DNA of 64,000 nucleotides from Siphonodentalium dalli. Taxonomy: Eukaryota; Mollusca; Scaphopoda; Gadilida; Siphonodentaliidae. The notes beneath the pieces are model-generated. The model made no database searches. It worked only from the letters and a program-made list of their open reading frames with translations, and had not been told where the DNA came from. Of the stretch, positions 22,941 through 34,358 are shown piece after piece. The position numbers were made by a program, and so were the translations under genes. The stretch covers positions 5,890,001 through 5,954,000 of the forward strand of contig CP136062.1 of the NCBI GenBank assembly GCA_032622095.1, given 5' to 3'. Position 1 is the first letter of the stretch; every line of letters starts with the position of its first letter.

Positions 22941-23216
22941 TTATTCCATCATATACAAATTCCACACACATTGTGTTTTTCTGAGCTTGGGTCTCATATG
23001 GATGCTGTAGCACACGTGAGACATGGTTCCATGACGACTTGATTTATGTATCTTCAGGCTATACCTGTATTTAGTTTTAAATCCGCATATCTCACATGTT
23101 GTCTCGTTGTACACCTGAACAGACTCTACTACCTCTGCGATCCCAAATGATGATATTTTGGACAGAATGAATACCTCGTTTGCAATTTGTGCCATGTGTA
23201 CATCCACACAGTACAT
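22941..23216 (-). CDS. C2H2 zinc-finger fragment
   Basis: Residues about 41-62 read CEICGFKTKYRYSLKIHKSSRH, which fits Cys-X2-Cys-X12-His-X4-His, one classical C2H2 finger. A further degenerate segment follows (SHVCYSIHMRPKLRK) that could be a broken neighbouring finger with only one Cys. The region upstream of the finger has no recognisable domain. There is no array of fingers and no clear exon boundary. It may be an exon of a host gene, a transposon-borne finger or chance; the length (91 aa) and lack of support on either side keep confidence low. Confidence 0.35.
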   Translation of the reverse strand: MYCVDVHMAQIANEVFILSKISSFGIAEVVESVQVYNETTCEICGFKTKYRYSLKIHKSSRHGTMSHVCYSIHMRPKLRKTQCVWNLYMME

Positions 23217-24281
23217 GGAAACGGTGCTTTAAACGGACAGAGCGATGTGGACATGGTGTTGTCCGATTACTGACCTGAATTGCAAATAGGAAGGCCTTTA
23301 TAACCCGGTGCATGAATGATGTGGTTTAAGGCCATTGCTGGTGAAATTATTGGCAGCTACGCACGTTTATTCACGACCGTTTGTTCGGCGAATGTTTAAA
23401 TAAAATGTTGATAAACCCACCGCTCCCAACACCACAGCGCTCCACGCAGAGAGCATTTGTACTATTATATTATGGTCGCTGCGATCCATATGGTGAAATG
23501 AGTCGCAATGGCAAAATTATGTCACTTATCCGTGTAGGATAACCCCATGCCAATTCAAGAACCAACCCATTAATCTACATGATTGTGTCAAATTTAAACA
23601 ACTGACATTTATTCAGGATGCAGCGGGACTTTTCGTTTGACAATTGCAAAAGAGTCGCATTGCTGAACACCCACTTGAATCAACCAAGGGGATCCATAAT
23701 CCCATATCTGCAGGAATGATAAGAACAATTTATGGAATAAAATATTTATATAGATGAATATTTATGTATAGATGAATATCTTTATTTCCCACAAGTTTAT
23801 GTTCACAACTAAATGTATTGGAAAAGGAAAGCAACAATATTGTTCATTAGTTGAGCAAATATGAACACAAATATTGTATTGACGCATATATTCGTTGACC
23901 GGCATCTATTATATGAAGGCAAAAATTATTCTTACATTGAAATGTTGAGAGGAGCCAAATATATAACCCGTGCAGTAGAGCAATTACCACCCTCCTTATT
24001 TGAATTGGATAGGAGTTCAAATTAATCGGAATCGTACCGAATATATAATTTCGAAGCCATTTTTTCTGTCTCTGTTGTATTTGCAAGCCTCGAAATCCGC
24101 TCTGTTACTATATTTAGAGGTGACATTATGGGAGTCTCCGCCCACTAACACTTTCATTGGACGGAAAATAATTTACGCAATCAATCAGATTACGGAATCC
24201 CGAGGACTTGGAAATGAGATAGCGATGTTATCCGTCAGACCTAATATTCAATGTTGTAATGAATATTTAGGTATGAGTTTA

Positions 24282-24401
24282 CTCAGACTGGGGCTCGTTA
24301 ACCTCAGATTCGTTGACCCCAGATTCGTTAACCTCAGATTCGTTGACCTCAGATTCGTTGACCCCAGATTCGTTAACCTCAGATTCGTTGACCTCAGATT
24401 G
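24282..24401 (+). repeat. 15-bp minisatellite (CAGATTCGTTGACCT)n
   Basis: About eight units alternate GTTAACCTC, GTTGACCTC and GTTGACCCC after a constant AGATTC. The first unit (ACTCAGACTGGGGCTC) is degenerate. It is directly followed by the TTTCAAAAA tract. Confidence 0.85.
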
Positions 24402-24411
24402 GGCGTGTCCA

Positions 24412-24566
24412 AAAAAATTCAAAAACTTTCAAAAAATTTCAAAAATTTCAAAAATTTCAAAAACTTCTAAAATTTCAAAAACTTCAAAAATTTCAAAAAT
24501 TTCAAAAATTTCAAAAATTTCAAAAATTTCAAAAATTTCAAAAATTTCAAAAAATTTCTAAAATTT
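24412..24566 (+). repeat. 9-bp minisatellite (TTTCAAAAA)n
   Basis: About 16 units of TTTCAAAAA with occasional CTTCAAAAA or one extra A. The central stretch 24471-24551 keeps a strict 9-bp period. Confidence 0.9.
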
Positions 24567-24893
24567 CAATATAATGAAGATGACGAGCAACCAATTTTCG
24601 ACTGGCCTGAGGCATTACGTTATGGAATAAATAACGACAGCGGATCAGAGAGCAGATCAGAGAGCGGATCAGAGAGCGGATCAGACAATTGGTCTTCTGA
24701 AAGTTCATATCGGGACATAGATTTTTGAAGTACTAGCTCACAATCATCTTTTACCTGTTCAGAATGTCACAGTTACCAACACCAGCTCGAGGATTGGGAC
24801 CTGGAAATTGAACTTATGGAGGAGTACACATATCTGTTGGACAGTGCGTATTCATCCGAAGAAATGTCTGATTCTGTCAACTGGGATTAAAAA

Positions 24894-27800
24894 AATGAAC
24901 ACTTTAAATATTGTATATCCTACCATATGTGAATTATGTCATCACCAATAAATACATGTATAATCGATTATCTTTTCAATAATAATATTACATTAAACGC
25001 TTTCAAAGAAACAATGCACAACCAATAGTGTACCGTTGCGTTGACATATTTGAAGTTTCGTGCCTATACATGTCATACATATATCACTGGCTTTTTCTAG
25101 TTAGTATCCGACCGGCGATCTCAGTTGTGATAGCGGATTGGAAATCTGTAGTTTGCCGAAATTGATTAGCCTTCACAATTATCGAATGAACCTGTGGGGG
25201 AACTGCTACTGTCGATTTGGTTCTCTACCAAGCAATATTTACATACTCTACAGAGCAAAGTTTCCGATTCTTTGTACTTTTGCTCATTTTCGTGACATCG
25301 TCATACTGACAGCAAGTTTTCTTCCACGTGTTACCTAGAACCATTACACCAGAAGGAGCAGCAATGCATGGACGCACACGTGAAGGTTAGTAATATATGT
25401 CCCAAACAAAATCGAGTCAGTTTATCGTCAGAATTTCGAATGATATTGGGAAATTACTCGGTATTTTTCAGTTGCTGAGTACAATTCTTCATTTCCACAA
25501 CATTTGTTTACAAACAAATGCTCATAAAAATTCGTCGTAACGTTTAAAATATGGAGCCTCTGACATCCACCAAAAAAATCAACTATACCCCGCATTTTAT
25601 TTTTTTTGGAGAAAAGCAGCTATACTGAAAATATGGTGAAGGTTCCGGTTCTCTGTTGATGGCTCCGATTCTTTGCAACTTACTCGCGGTGGCTCCGGTT
25701 CTCTATATATGTGCGGAGTAGTTTTTACATGTCCACATTTAACGCCAAAATCATGTTCAAACAATTATTGGGCTAAAAGTAGATATTGTATTGGTTTCAC
25801 ATTACCTAAATACAGTTATCTGCTCACGATTATAACATCTTAAGACTCTATTCCAATTTGTTATCGAGCCGGATGTAAAACAAGATGAGAGGGTACCGAT
25901 ATGGTGAACAAATGCTTGTAAATCACCCCTAGCCCTCAACACGAAAATCACTAAACAACCCATAATGTTAACTCTGACCTTCCTGAGCACATCTGCTGTT
26001 TCGACTAAACCAGTAAACCATAAAGGCAAGTGGATTGGATGATTTGGGACATATCGCGGCTATTTGAGGTAGATTTGCTCAAAAACATGGCCAAAAATCC
26101 TCGAAAATATCCTGATTTTCGCTTGTGATGGCAGCCATCTTGGATTTGGAGGTCACGTGACATTAAAACATAGGAATAGAGTCCAATTATTTAGCACAAC
26201 CCATCCCGATGTTGAAAATATACATGCCATGCTTCTACTAAAAAAGTATACAAGGAACCAGTTTTTGAACACTTGCCCCCACACTAGTGAAATCTATTTC
26301 ATTCCTTGCATTGCCTTTCTGGTGTTTGACCAATGTTAATTAATCATAGAGTTAGAGATAGAACAAAATTGAGGGCTGTTAACTAGCCATACAGCTCCAA
26401 CGGCAAAATGAACAATGACTGTTTTCAACTAAATCTGGTCTTGTTTACAATGTTTTAAATCTAAATTTTCTGTGCAGTAAGATGGTGTGGGCGTGCCTTA
26501 TGTTGACATATTTGACCCCAATAATGGCTGTTACTACACGCGTCGCATTTACCATTGTTTTTGTCGACTGAACTTTGACTTCAAACCCATTTCCATAACA
26601 AACATGACGGCTGTTCATACATATAGTTCTGCTCCCAGTTTGCACGTTGCCGGTCCCCATCATAAGAACTCTCCTATACAAATCGTCCATAATATTTACT
26701 TAGGTTGACATGCAGTATATAGATAGTCAGTGCTAACCTCAATAAGGGTGCCAATTACAATTACATATATATGTATGACTTTTCAATTTCAGCGACCCAT
26801 ACGGGCCTGTTTCCCCATGCTAAAACCATTTTCTAACAAATATTATTTTCTTTCGGCTGATATTACAATATCTATCCATTATTTGTATTCCAATAGTATC
26901 CTCAATGTCAATAGAATCACGAAGTCCGTTTAGCACTGAATTACGGTTGAATCATCCATTATTTTCCAATATTTTCCCGCAGTAAACACAGTGTCATATT
27001 TCTCTTTTGTGTTCCACATGTTGTGAGCTCAGCTAATCAGAACACGTTATCGATATTCCACTTAAGTTAAAATAGCCACTTGTTAGGTCCCATCTGCATC
27101 CAAGTTAAGAATATTTCTCTAACATCGCTGACACTGGTCGCATCGTTGCTTACTTGTCGCCAGTTTGAACGGAAGACCAGAATATGTTTTACAAATTTGG
27201 CTAAAGATCTACAAATATAACTGATTGGATAGGTACTGATTTAATAAAATCAACAGGCCCATGGTATGGTTATACGGCAATATACTACATGGAGGATTCT
27301 CAAGATTTGAGACATGAATGATCAAACACATGTTAAACCCAAAGTAGTCATATACATCACAGACATTCCGCAAATGAACCAACTAGACAAATATATACCA
27401 CACACTAATGTTATACATCTTAACCCGTTCATGGTGGGAGCTGCGCTGTTGCAGCAATTTCAGTTCATTCATGGCCAGAGCATTCTCTTATATATGCCAG
27501 TCTCCCACACAAAATAAGTACAATATGACTCTGACAAAAGGTCTAGTGTGGATTATTTACGGTTTGGTTTCCGGAAATAAGTCATTTTTGAGTGGTTCAC
27601 TAAACTAAAAATAAATAAATTGTGGTCACTCAAAATAAATAAACTGTGGTCATGGAATAGTTTTTGGAAACAAGTTGAACTATTAAAATCACTTGTGTGG
27701 AAATAATGGCAAATTCCACACAAAACTAGTTCCTTGGTTTTGCATGAATATATCTACATGCATGGTTAGGTTGTAATCAGAGTTACAAAACACTCGACAA

Positions 27801-28937
27801 AGTCTAAAATTTTGCTCCAAAATGATAAATCCATGTTAATGCATCGTGATTGGTGATCTTGTGTTATCTTGTGTTTGAAATGGTTCCACTCAAATTCATG
27901 TGAAAGTTATAATGCTTCAGAGGATGCTCATCAAATAACCATGGGGCTATAGTGTTTAGGATCCAAATAAACCTAAATTTTATCAGATTTGACAATTCCG
28001 TCAATCGTTTTAACTTGAAAAGTTACGATATCCTAGTCCCCCTTGACGAATGTGCTGATGGATGCACCGAGAATACATGCATGGAATAATGAAACATTAT
28101 GAAATTGTATGATAAAATGTATAGCATCATAAAATCTATTGCGGTATTCTAGAGTGCCTGCGGGTAATATCAGGCCGACATGAAACACATGTGTCTAACA
28201 GTCTGTTGACGGCACAGGATATCCGTAATAGAATAGTATGATCAAATTTGGATAATAAGAACATATACTTTTCTTGTCACAAAATTATTACAAACTATCG
28301 ATTATATTTAAGGTCACGACCCCAAATTTGCTTGAGTAAAAATACAGACAATTAGTTGATATAATTGGAGGCTATGAAAGAAAAATCTGCTATTGCAATA
28401 AAATCAACTTAATAAAATCAATTCAATGAATGTTGGACAATGACTCACTATTAGAGATGGCTTGTTAGCGGATTGTGCGATGAAAAGAATGAATCATGTC
28501 AATCATGTTAGTTAATGATGGTCAAAATAGGCGACAATAAGTTCTTTTGTTGAACTCGATTAATCAGTTATTGGGTCCATTTAGGATCACATACATTGTA
28601 AGTGAGGCAGTATAAATTGATCGACAATGAATCAGACAAATGATAGACTTTTGTAGAATGATTAAATAGTTTTGACATTTTTGGATTACTTCCAAATTTC
28701 AAAGTTGTTACGTGCAAATCACGTCCCGTATAGCTGTGCATATTAGTTAACCCCTTGGATGTCAGCAATTAGTAAATTGCAGAAAATTAGTATGAACGTT
28801 TTCCTGTGGTTACATTTGTTGAATTGGATTACCTCCCCATTATGTATTGCCACAACAGTTGTGGCCTGTAGTGTGAATTATGATCCAACCAATATAGCCT
28901 AGCATATGTTACTGACCAATACGGTGTGATGTTTAAA
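24894..28937. other. No recognisable gene; minor repeats only
   Basis: About 4 kb of AT-rich DNA. I see GGCTCCGGTTCTCT repeated near 25645 and 25691 and a CAGCCATCTTGGATTT string at about 26132, which is shared with the 160-bp array units. A small duplication of AAAATAAATAAAxTGTGGTCA lies at 27607-27650. Frames of 60-80 codons show no domains. Confidence 0.4.
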
Positions 28938-29057
28938 TATTCATTGATTGTGAATTGGTGTCCAGTATATTCATTGATTGTGAATTGGTGTCCTGTATAT
29001 TCATTGATTGTGAACTGGTGTCCTGTATATTCATTGATTGTGAACTTGTGTCATGTG
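28938..29057. repeat. 30-bp minisatellite, four units
   Basis: TATTCATTGATTGTGAATTG followed by GTGTCCxGTA repeats at 28938, 28968, 28998 and 29028 with a few substitutions; the fourth unit ends TGTCATGTG. Confidence 0.92.
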
Positions 29058-31042
29058 ATGTGCGAATATTAAGTGCCTGCGAACAAGTGGTGGGGAGTGT
29101 TATTTCCTGCAACACTTATGTCTGACATTCAAGCCGACATATTATATAGTCTCAAAGCAGAATGCCAATGGATATATGCTGAGATGCATAAATATATACA
29201 CACTCGCTGATGTCCTTGACTTCGTCCGGGCTATTTAGGGATTTATTTGTGATCGCCTCCGTCTGTGTAAAATATTGTTCGATCGGTCCAGAAACATTCC
29301 TATATGAGCGTACATGAGCAAGGTCAAGGTCAATGACACGGTCGCACTTGAAATTGGACCCGCCCATATTGTTCCCGGGAGTAAAGTAGGCATACAACCC
29401 AAATTTTAGTCGATAACACACGCATGCATGCACACATACAGACATGATAAAGCTCCACAAACTATCAAGTTTCATCAAAATTGGATTGAACAAAATCCGA
29501 TGACGGTTTCGACTAATGTTTCTACCATAACTCACGCATATATTGGTGTACACAACACAATTGAATAGAGCGGAAACTGATTGCATTTATGTAAATGTTG
29601 AATAACTTGCTTTAAAATTTATTTTAAAATACATCTTATAGTCTCATATTTTTACAAGCAAAAGTTCTGCTATACACTTAACAGTCCATTTTTATAGGTT
29701 GTAATTATTTACGGAAATACTTATATGTTTACGTATATATACATGCATATTTGTTGTTATTATATTGGGTGTGTGATGATTGTTTACTGTATTTACTGTT
29801 TTCATGTGTATTTTCAAATATTTGGACCGGAGCGTTCTCATTTGTACATAGTGTATTATATGTTTTCTCATGTACCAAGATACCAATTATACCCACTGAT
29901 AGTCACATTAATGTTTGAGACAGTTGATCGCTCTTTTCCCATGCACACAATGATCTAAGTATTAGTTACATCAGGACAGGTTTATTTATATATGCGAACT
30001 TAGGTCATTGTACAGGATACACACAATTCCATAATTTCTAACCAATTCCCGATTAGTCTGTAAATCAGACCATTATCTAGCATTATATCTTAACACTTTT
30101 GTTAGTCCACTGGAGCAACTTCTGTTATAATAAATGACAAACAGTCACTATGCCAGACTTTGATATTTTGGATGTTGTGAGAATAACAGGACATATGAGT
30201 TGATAGACATGCAAATAATTCACTGATTGGATAAATGCACAAATGAACAGTGTGATGACAGTTATATTCTAGCCAATGATAGTCACATTAATGTTTGAGA
30301 CAGTTGCTCACACAATGATCTAGGCTTCATTTACATCAAGAAAGTTTATTTATTTCAGTTTTACATTTCTCGAAGCTTCTTTCCGAATGGTGTCGGGAAT
30401 GAATTTGTTCACCACACCGTCCAACATACAACATGCCATAGCTTAATGTCATCTCCACTAGTGCCCATATGAGGCCCCAGTAACATAAATATGGTGTTTT
30501 TGCTGTTTAAAATAAATTCTTATAATATGTTTTAAACTGTAAAAATGTCAAATAAGGGCACAAAAGGTCTTTAGTAAAAAATTTGCATGAGGCTGTAAAA
30601 CTCGTGTTTTTGCCCTTCGGGTAACCCACCCACTCCGACATACCTTTCTGTAAAGTTTGTATTACCGCCACCCCCCCTGCCAAAATGGTATTGTGTGCCT
30701 CAGGACGCAAGCTCGAAAACTTGGAGTTTATATGCACGGACCTCGGCTGAAACATATCGCCCGATATTAATCTTACTTCGCCTTATACATGGCACCATAT
30801 CCGACAGAAACCTTCATCTATAACATAGATACATTAACACATAACCCGTGTAAGATCGTATACGCATGGTCGTGTAGGGATAGCAATATTGTCGTCACAC
30901 TATACCCGGTAACACTTGAAACGAACAGGAATTGTAGCAACATGATATGTATATATCCAATAAGATGATTCGATTTCAATAATGATGATTGACGAAACTT
31001 TTACGCGTATCGTATCGTTTCTCCATGTGAGGCAAACTTAGA
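29058..31042. repeat. Unassigned DNA with a 75-bp direct duplication
   Basis: GATAGTCACATTAATGTTTG plus the following bases occurs at about 29898 and 30279. Both copies continue into CACACAATGATCTA and TTTATTTAT, but the first holds a 17-base insert after CAGTTG. Near 29420-29500 strings such as CACGCATGCATGCACACATA and TATCAAGTTTCATCAAAATT resemble common invertebrate transposon sequence. A 144-aa minus-strand frame (29152-29586) covers this and shows no domain. Confidence 0.45.
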
Positions 31043-31170
31043 GTGATGTGAACCACTCTGGTAGGGTGATTAAATGGAGATTAAAGTGATGTGAACCACT
31101 CTGGTAGGGTGGTTAAATGGTGATTAAAGTGATGTACACCACTCTGGTAGGGTGATTAAATGGAGATTAA
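31043..31170. repeat. 43-bp minisatellite, three units
   Basis: GTGATGTGAACCACTCTGGT and the following 23 bases repeat at 31043, 31086 and 31129. Differences are a few substitutions (GAACC to ACACC, GGAG to GGTG). Confidence 0.92.
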
Positions 31171-31699
31171 TCTTTCTCGAGTTAGTACATTTTACAAATA
31201 CTCTATCTAAGTTGACAACACACCGTCATTCTTATATATTAATTAAAAGCAGTGACTCTCGATGGCGAAATCGTTGTCGTTAATTTATAGCCGATTGTTG
31301 CCTCCCGACTCGCTAAGTAAATATTTACAATTGAGCGTTGTTCGGACGATGTTTTCTATGCAGTGGTACTGTCGATTTGCTTAATATTTTCGGCGATGTT
31401 AGTAGAATGCTACATTCCTCCAGTTGTCATAGCGCCTGATTACAACTTATCAGTTTCTGACATCGGAACAAGTCCATACTATTTATTTAATCCAGAGAGT
31501 GCTAAACGACTTTGCGAATAACCCATCGAGGCCTTATTTTTTCGAGGTAAATTCATCCATGACAGAAATAATCGTAGAAATCGTCTGACTACAGTAGTCT
31601 CTGCTCTGTGAATTAAATGCCCACTTAATTTTCGAGTCGCCGATTTTTTTTTTATAGTGACTTGATATGCGGGTTTAATAACAAGCTATGCCATAAGAT

Positions 31700-33336
31700 A
31701 TGATTAAAATAATACTGTGTCTCATATGTTTTTCCGAGATAATAAAATGAAATGTTTTCAGATAAAGGGAGATAACTCCTCGGGAAAAAATGCTTGCTTT
31801 ATACGACCTGGGCATACAACTCTTGGACCCCAACATACGTACCAAGTTTTAGTGTGCTACTCCTTATACTTTTCGAGTAATAAGGGTTGCAAAAGTGTCA
31901 AGTATAATAATAATAATAATAATGAAAAATAATCGAAAAAGGGCCATAACTCCGTCAAGAAACATTGAACCGACATGCGGATACCTTTATTTTTAGTAGA
32001 CCTCAGATGCCTACATATTCGCTACAGGTTTTGTGTTTCTACTGCAATTACTTTCTGAGTATTTCCAAATAAACGGAAAACGGCGCCAGTACAAAAACAA
32101 TATACTTCCTTGGTTACACCATGGAAGTATAATAATAAGATCAATCATGAGTGGAAAGAATCGCAGTTTATGGACGGAAAATATTAAGTATGGTGATTAT
32201 ATGTTGTCCTAATAGGTGTAGGTTGATCTCAAGTGTTTGGACGTGACCCCACCCCTGCCTCGAAATTGGGTGACGGGATTGGGAAAACATCAACCCCTGG
32301 CACAAAATTAGTTAGTTTCCATCGGATTTAAAAGTTGTTTCCAGTTTTGTGATTTGCGGCTGACATAGATTTCATAGTATAAATTTCATCTGATTTGGAG
32401 ACGGATAACATATGGGCCCAAATTCAAACTTGGACGGCCAAAATCTCCGCCATTTCCCAACGTATTTACGATCTGTTTTCAGCTTCGAGATCGGCTGATG
32501 TTGCAGATGTTATATTCCAAGTTTCATCAGATTCCGAGAAGAATTAAAATTTGGCACCACGGACCACCCCTCCCCAGACCCACAATAATGAACCGATACA
32601 GGCAAAATTTGGCCCACCGCGTGCCCTCTTCCGTCCACACACGTTGGCGTATCAGTTGACATCCAAACTTCGACATCTTCGGAGGAGATGTGGTCACAAG
32701 CACATGGGCCCAAATTGCAAACTTTGAGGGCCCGTAACTCTTGCATTTCTTCTCGGATTTCAAAAATCCTTTCCAGTATGGGTTTGTTTTCGTTCAGGGA
32801 ATCAACATACTTAAATAGAGGAATGTCAATCAAAACCTTTTTTTTCGAAAATTTTGCCCCCACCCCAGCGTCAAAATATATGGCCGACCCTGTTCAATTT
32901 TCTTTTTCAGACTAAACTGACAACGGTCAACACGACTGTGAAAACTAAATGCAGTTATCTGGAATGCTACGAGAATACAGCATAGTAAATCAAATAGAGG
33001 TTTGCCTATTTATGGGCGGTAACTCCTCAGGAAAAGCGCGGACACAAGTTTTGATGCCCGTGGGCAGTAGGGCATATCGAGGTGTGCATACAGTCCAATT
33101 TTCGATGCTCTGCTCCTTATAATTTCCGAGATAATAAAATGAAATGTTTTCAAATAAAGGGAGATAACTCCTCGGGAAAAATGCGGACACTATGCTTTAT
33201 ACGACCTGGGCATACAACTCTATGACCCCAACATAAGTACCAATTTTTAGTGTGCTACTCCTTATACTTTTCGCTACTCCTTATACTTTTCGAGTAATAA
33301 GGGTTGCAAAAGTGTCAAGTATAATAATAATAATAA
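31700..33336. repeat. Diverged copy of the 1.7-kb repeat, left edge
   Basis: This segment matches the array unit of 39.4-48.3 kb in order: GGGAGATAACTC, GGGCCATAACTCCGTC, the TATACTTCC hairpin at 32101-32131, GGTTGATCTCAAGTGTTTGG, TCGGCTGATGTTGCAGATG, GAGGAGATGTGGTCACAAGC, then GGGCGGTAACTCCTCAGG at about 33014 as the start of a second unit. It carries only one copy of the block that is duplicated within the array units. It looks like the ancestral arrangement. Confidence 0.8.
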
Positions 33337-34358
33337 CTAGAAATTTTAAACTTCCTATTGGAAGTTTGATACTTCCATATAATTATCATATATATTCCAA
33401 TCCAAACCCCTCCTCAATCATTATCCTTCCCGTAACCCAAACCTTAACCATAGCCATACCTATCGTCAACCCGTACCATGTTTCAAGGCTAAATGTTTTC
33501 TACAAGCATAACCTTGCTCTAGTCATAACCATAACTACCATATTTCTAGATCTATCTATAACTTTAAAAATTCATATAATATAAATAGTGGCTCACCTTT
33601 TCGATTGTAATTTTGTTTATAACGATTTTTCTGTTGCACAAATATTGAAGTATTTTTTTAGTTACCACCATGTATTCATCAGACCTTATATTATGATACA
33701 TAAACATTATAAACACATTATTTCGCAAAAATAAAAAAAACCACGAATGAGGCCATTTTTGAAAAAATAATACACACCATGTGTGTGTGTCCATCTCACC
33801 TCTGGACACAACTGAGTCGAATGACCCGCTTGTGATAGTCTTAAACCGCACAATTACATTCCTTATATTTTGCAGATGATTATTTATAAGACTTTATTAG
33901 TACATTTTTCGGTGTGTTATAACTTGGAAATTTCTCGACCGATTTACAAAATTCTTTCACGAGTGGCATCAGTACGTCGTATAGCTACATGACAGTAAAA
34001 ATGGTTTGAATCGGTGACAAGAAAAAAATTGACAAATTTTGCACCCCTCCCAGGTCAATAAATTGTTTTCGGACCTTGGTGAAAATTTCCCCGATTCGTG
34101 CCCTTTCGTTAGTTAACACGATTACGAGAACCGAATTCAGCTGCTTGACTTCTTATAGGAGAAGATCTGGGCACAAACTGTTTCCATTTGTTTTATTTAA
34201 GGGCCATAACTCTGGTAAGCAAGTTAGGACACAAACCGAAATGCTTCGTTACCCCGAAACTTGGCGTGGTGCATATATCTACCAAATTTCAATGCTTTAT
34301 CTTTTAAACTTTCTGAGATATAAGGGTTTCAAAATATATTAAGAATAATAAATAATAA
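33337..34358 (-). mobile_element. Helitron-like 3' end with attached segment
   Basis: On the minus strand the sequence ends with a hairpin AAACTTCC-loop-GGAAGTTT (33348-33367), seven bases, then CTAG (33340-33337) followed by T. This is the canonical arrangement of a Helitron 3' terminus. The segment to the right includes a block (about 33880-34340) that recurs at about 37420-37870 and 49560-50030. It ends on the plus strand with GAGATATAAGGGTT and AATATATTAAGAATAATA, the candidate other end. No Rep/helicase is encoded. Confidence 0.45.

Larger units (their letters stand above)
24000..24893 (+). pseudogene. Repeat-rich ORF with acidic serine-rich tail, two internal stops
   Basis: One frame runs from at least 24000 to a TAA at 24891-24893 and is broken only by TAA at 24468-24470 and TGA at 24726-24728. 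After an unremarkable N-terminal part it holds three tandem tracts in the same frame. A 15-bp unit at about 24282-24401 encodes RFV-D/N-L/P pentapeptides, a 9-bp unit at about 24440-24550 encodes N-F-K, and a 12-bp unit at 24638-24686 encodes SGSE. Between them lies YNEDDEQPIFDWPEALRYG. After the TGA the frame continues Ser- and acid-rich (LEDWDLEIELMEE, SAYSSEEMSD) to the final stop. All repeat periods are multiples of three, which suggests past coding constraint. I do not recognise the protein. Confidence 0.4.

Noticed and set aside
29152-29586. 144-aa minus-strand frame
   Set aside because: The sequence resembles non-coding transposon DNA and no domain or motif is visible.
28938-31170. CRISPR-like array from the 30-bp and 43-bp repeats
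   Set aside because: Units are directly adjacent without spacers, and the context is eukaryotic.
33380-33560. Telomere-like CCCTAACC-style tract
   Set aside because: Only degenerate AACC and CATAACC strings, without a regular hexamer period.
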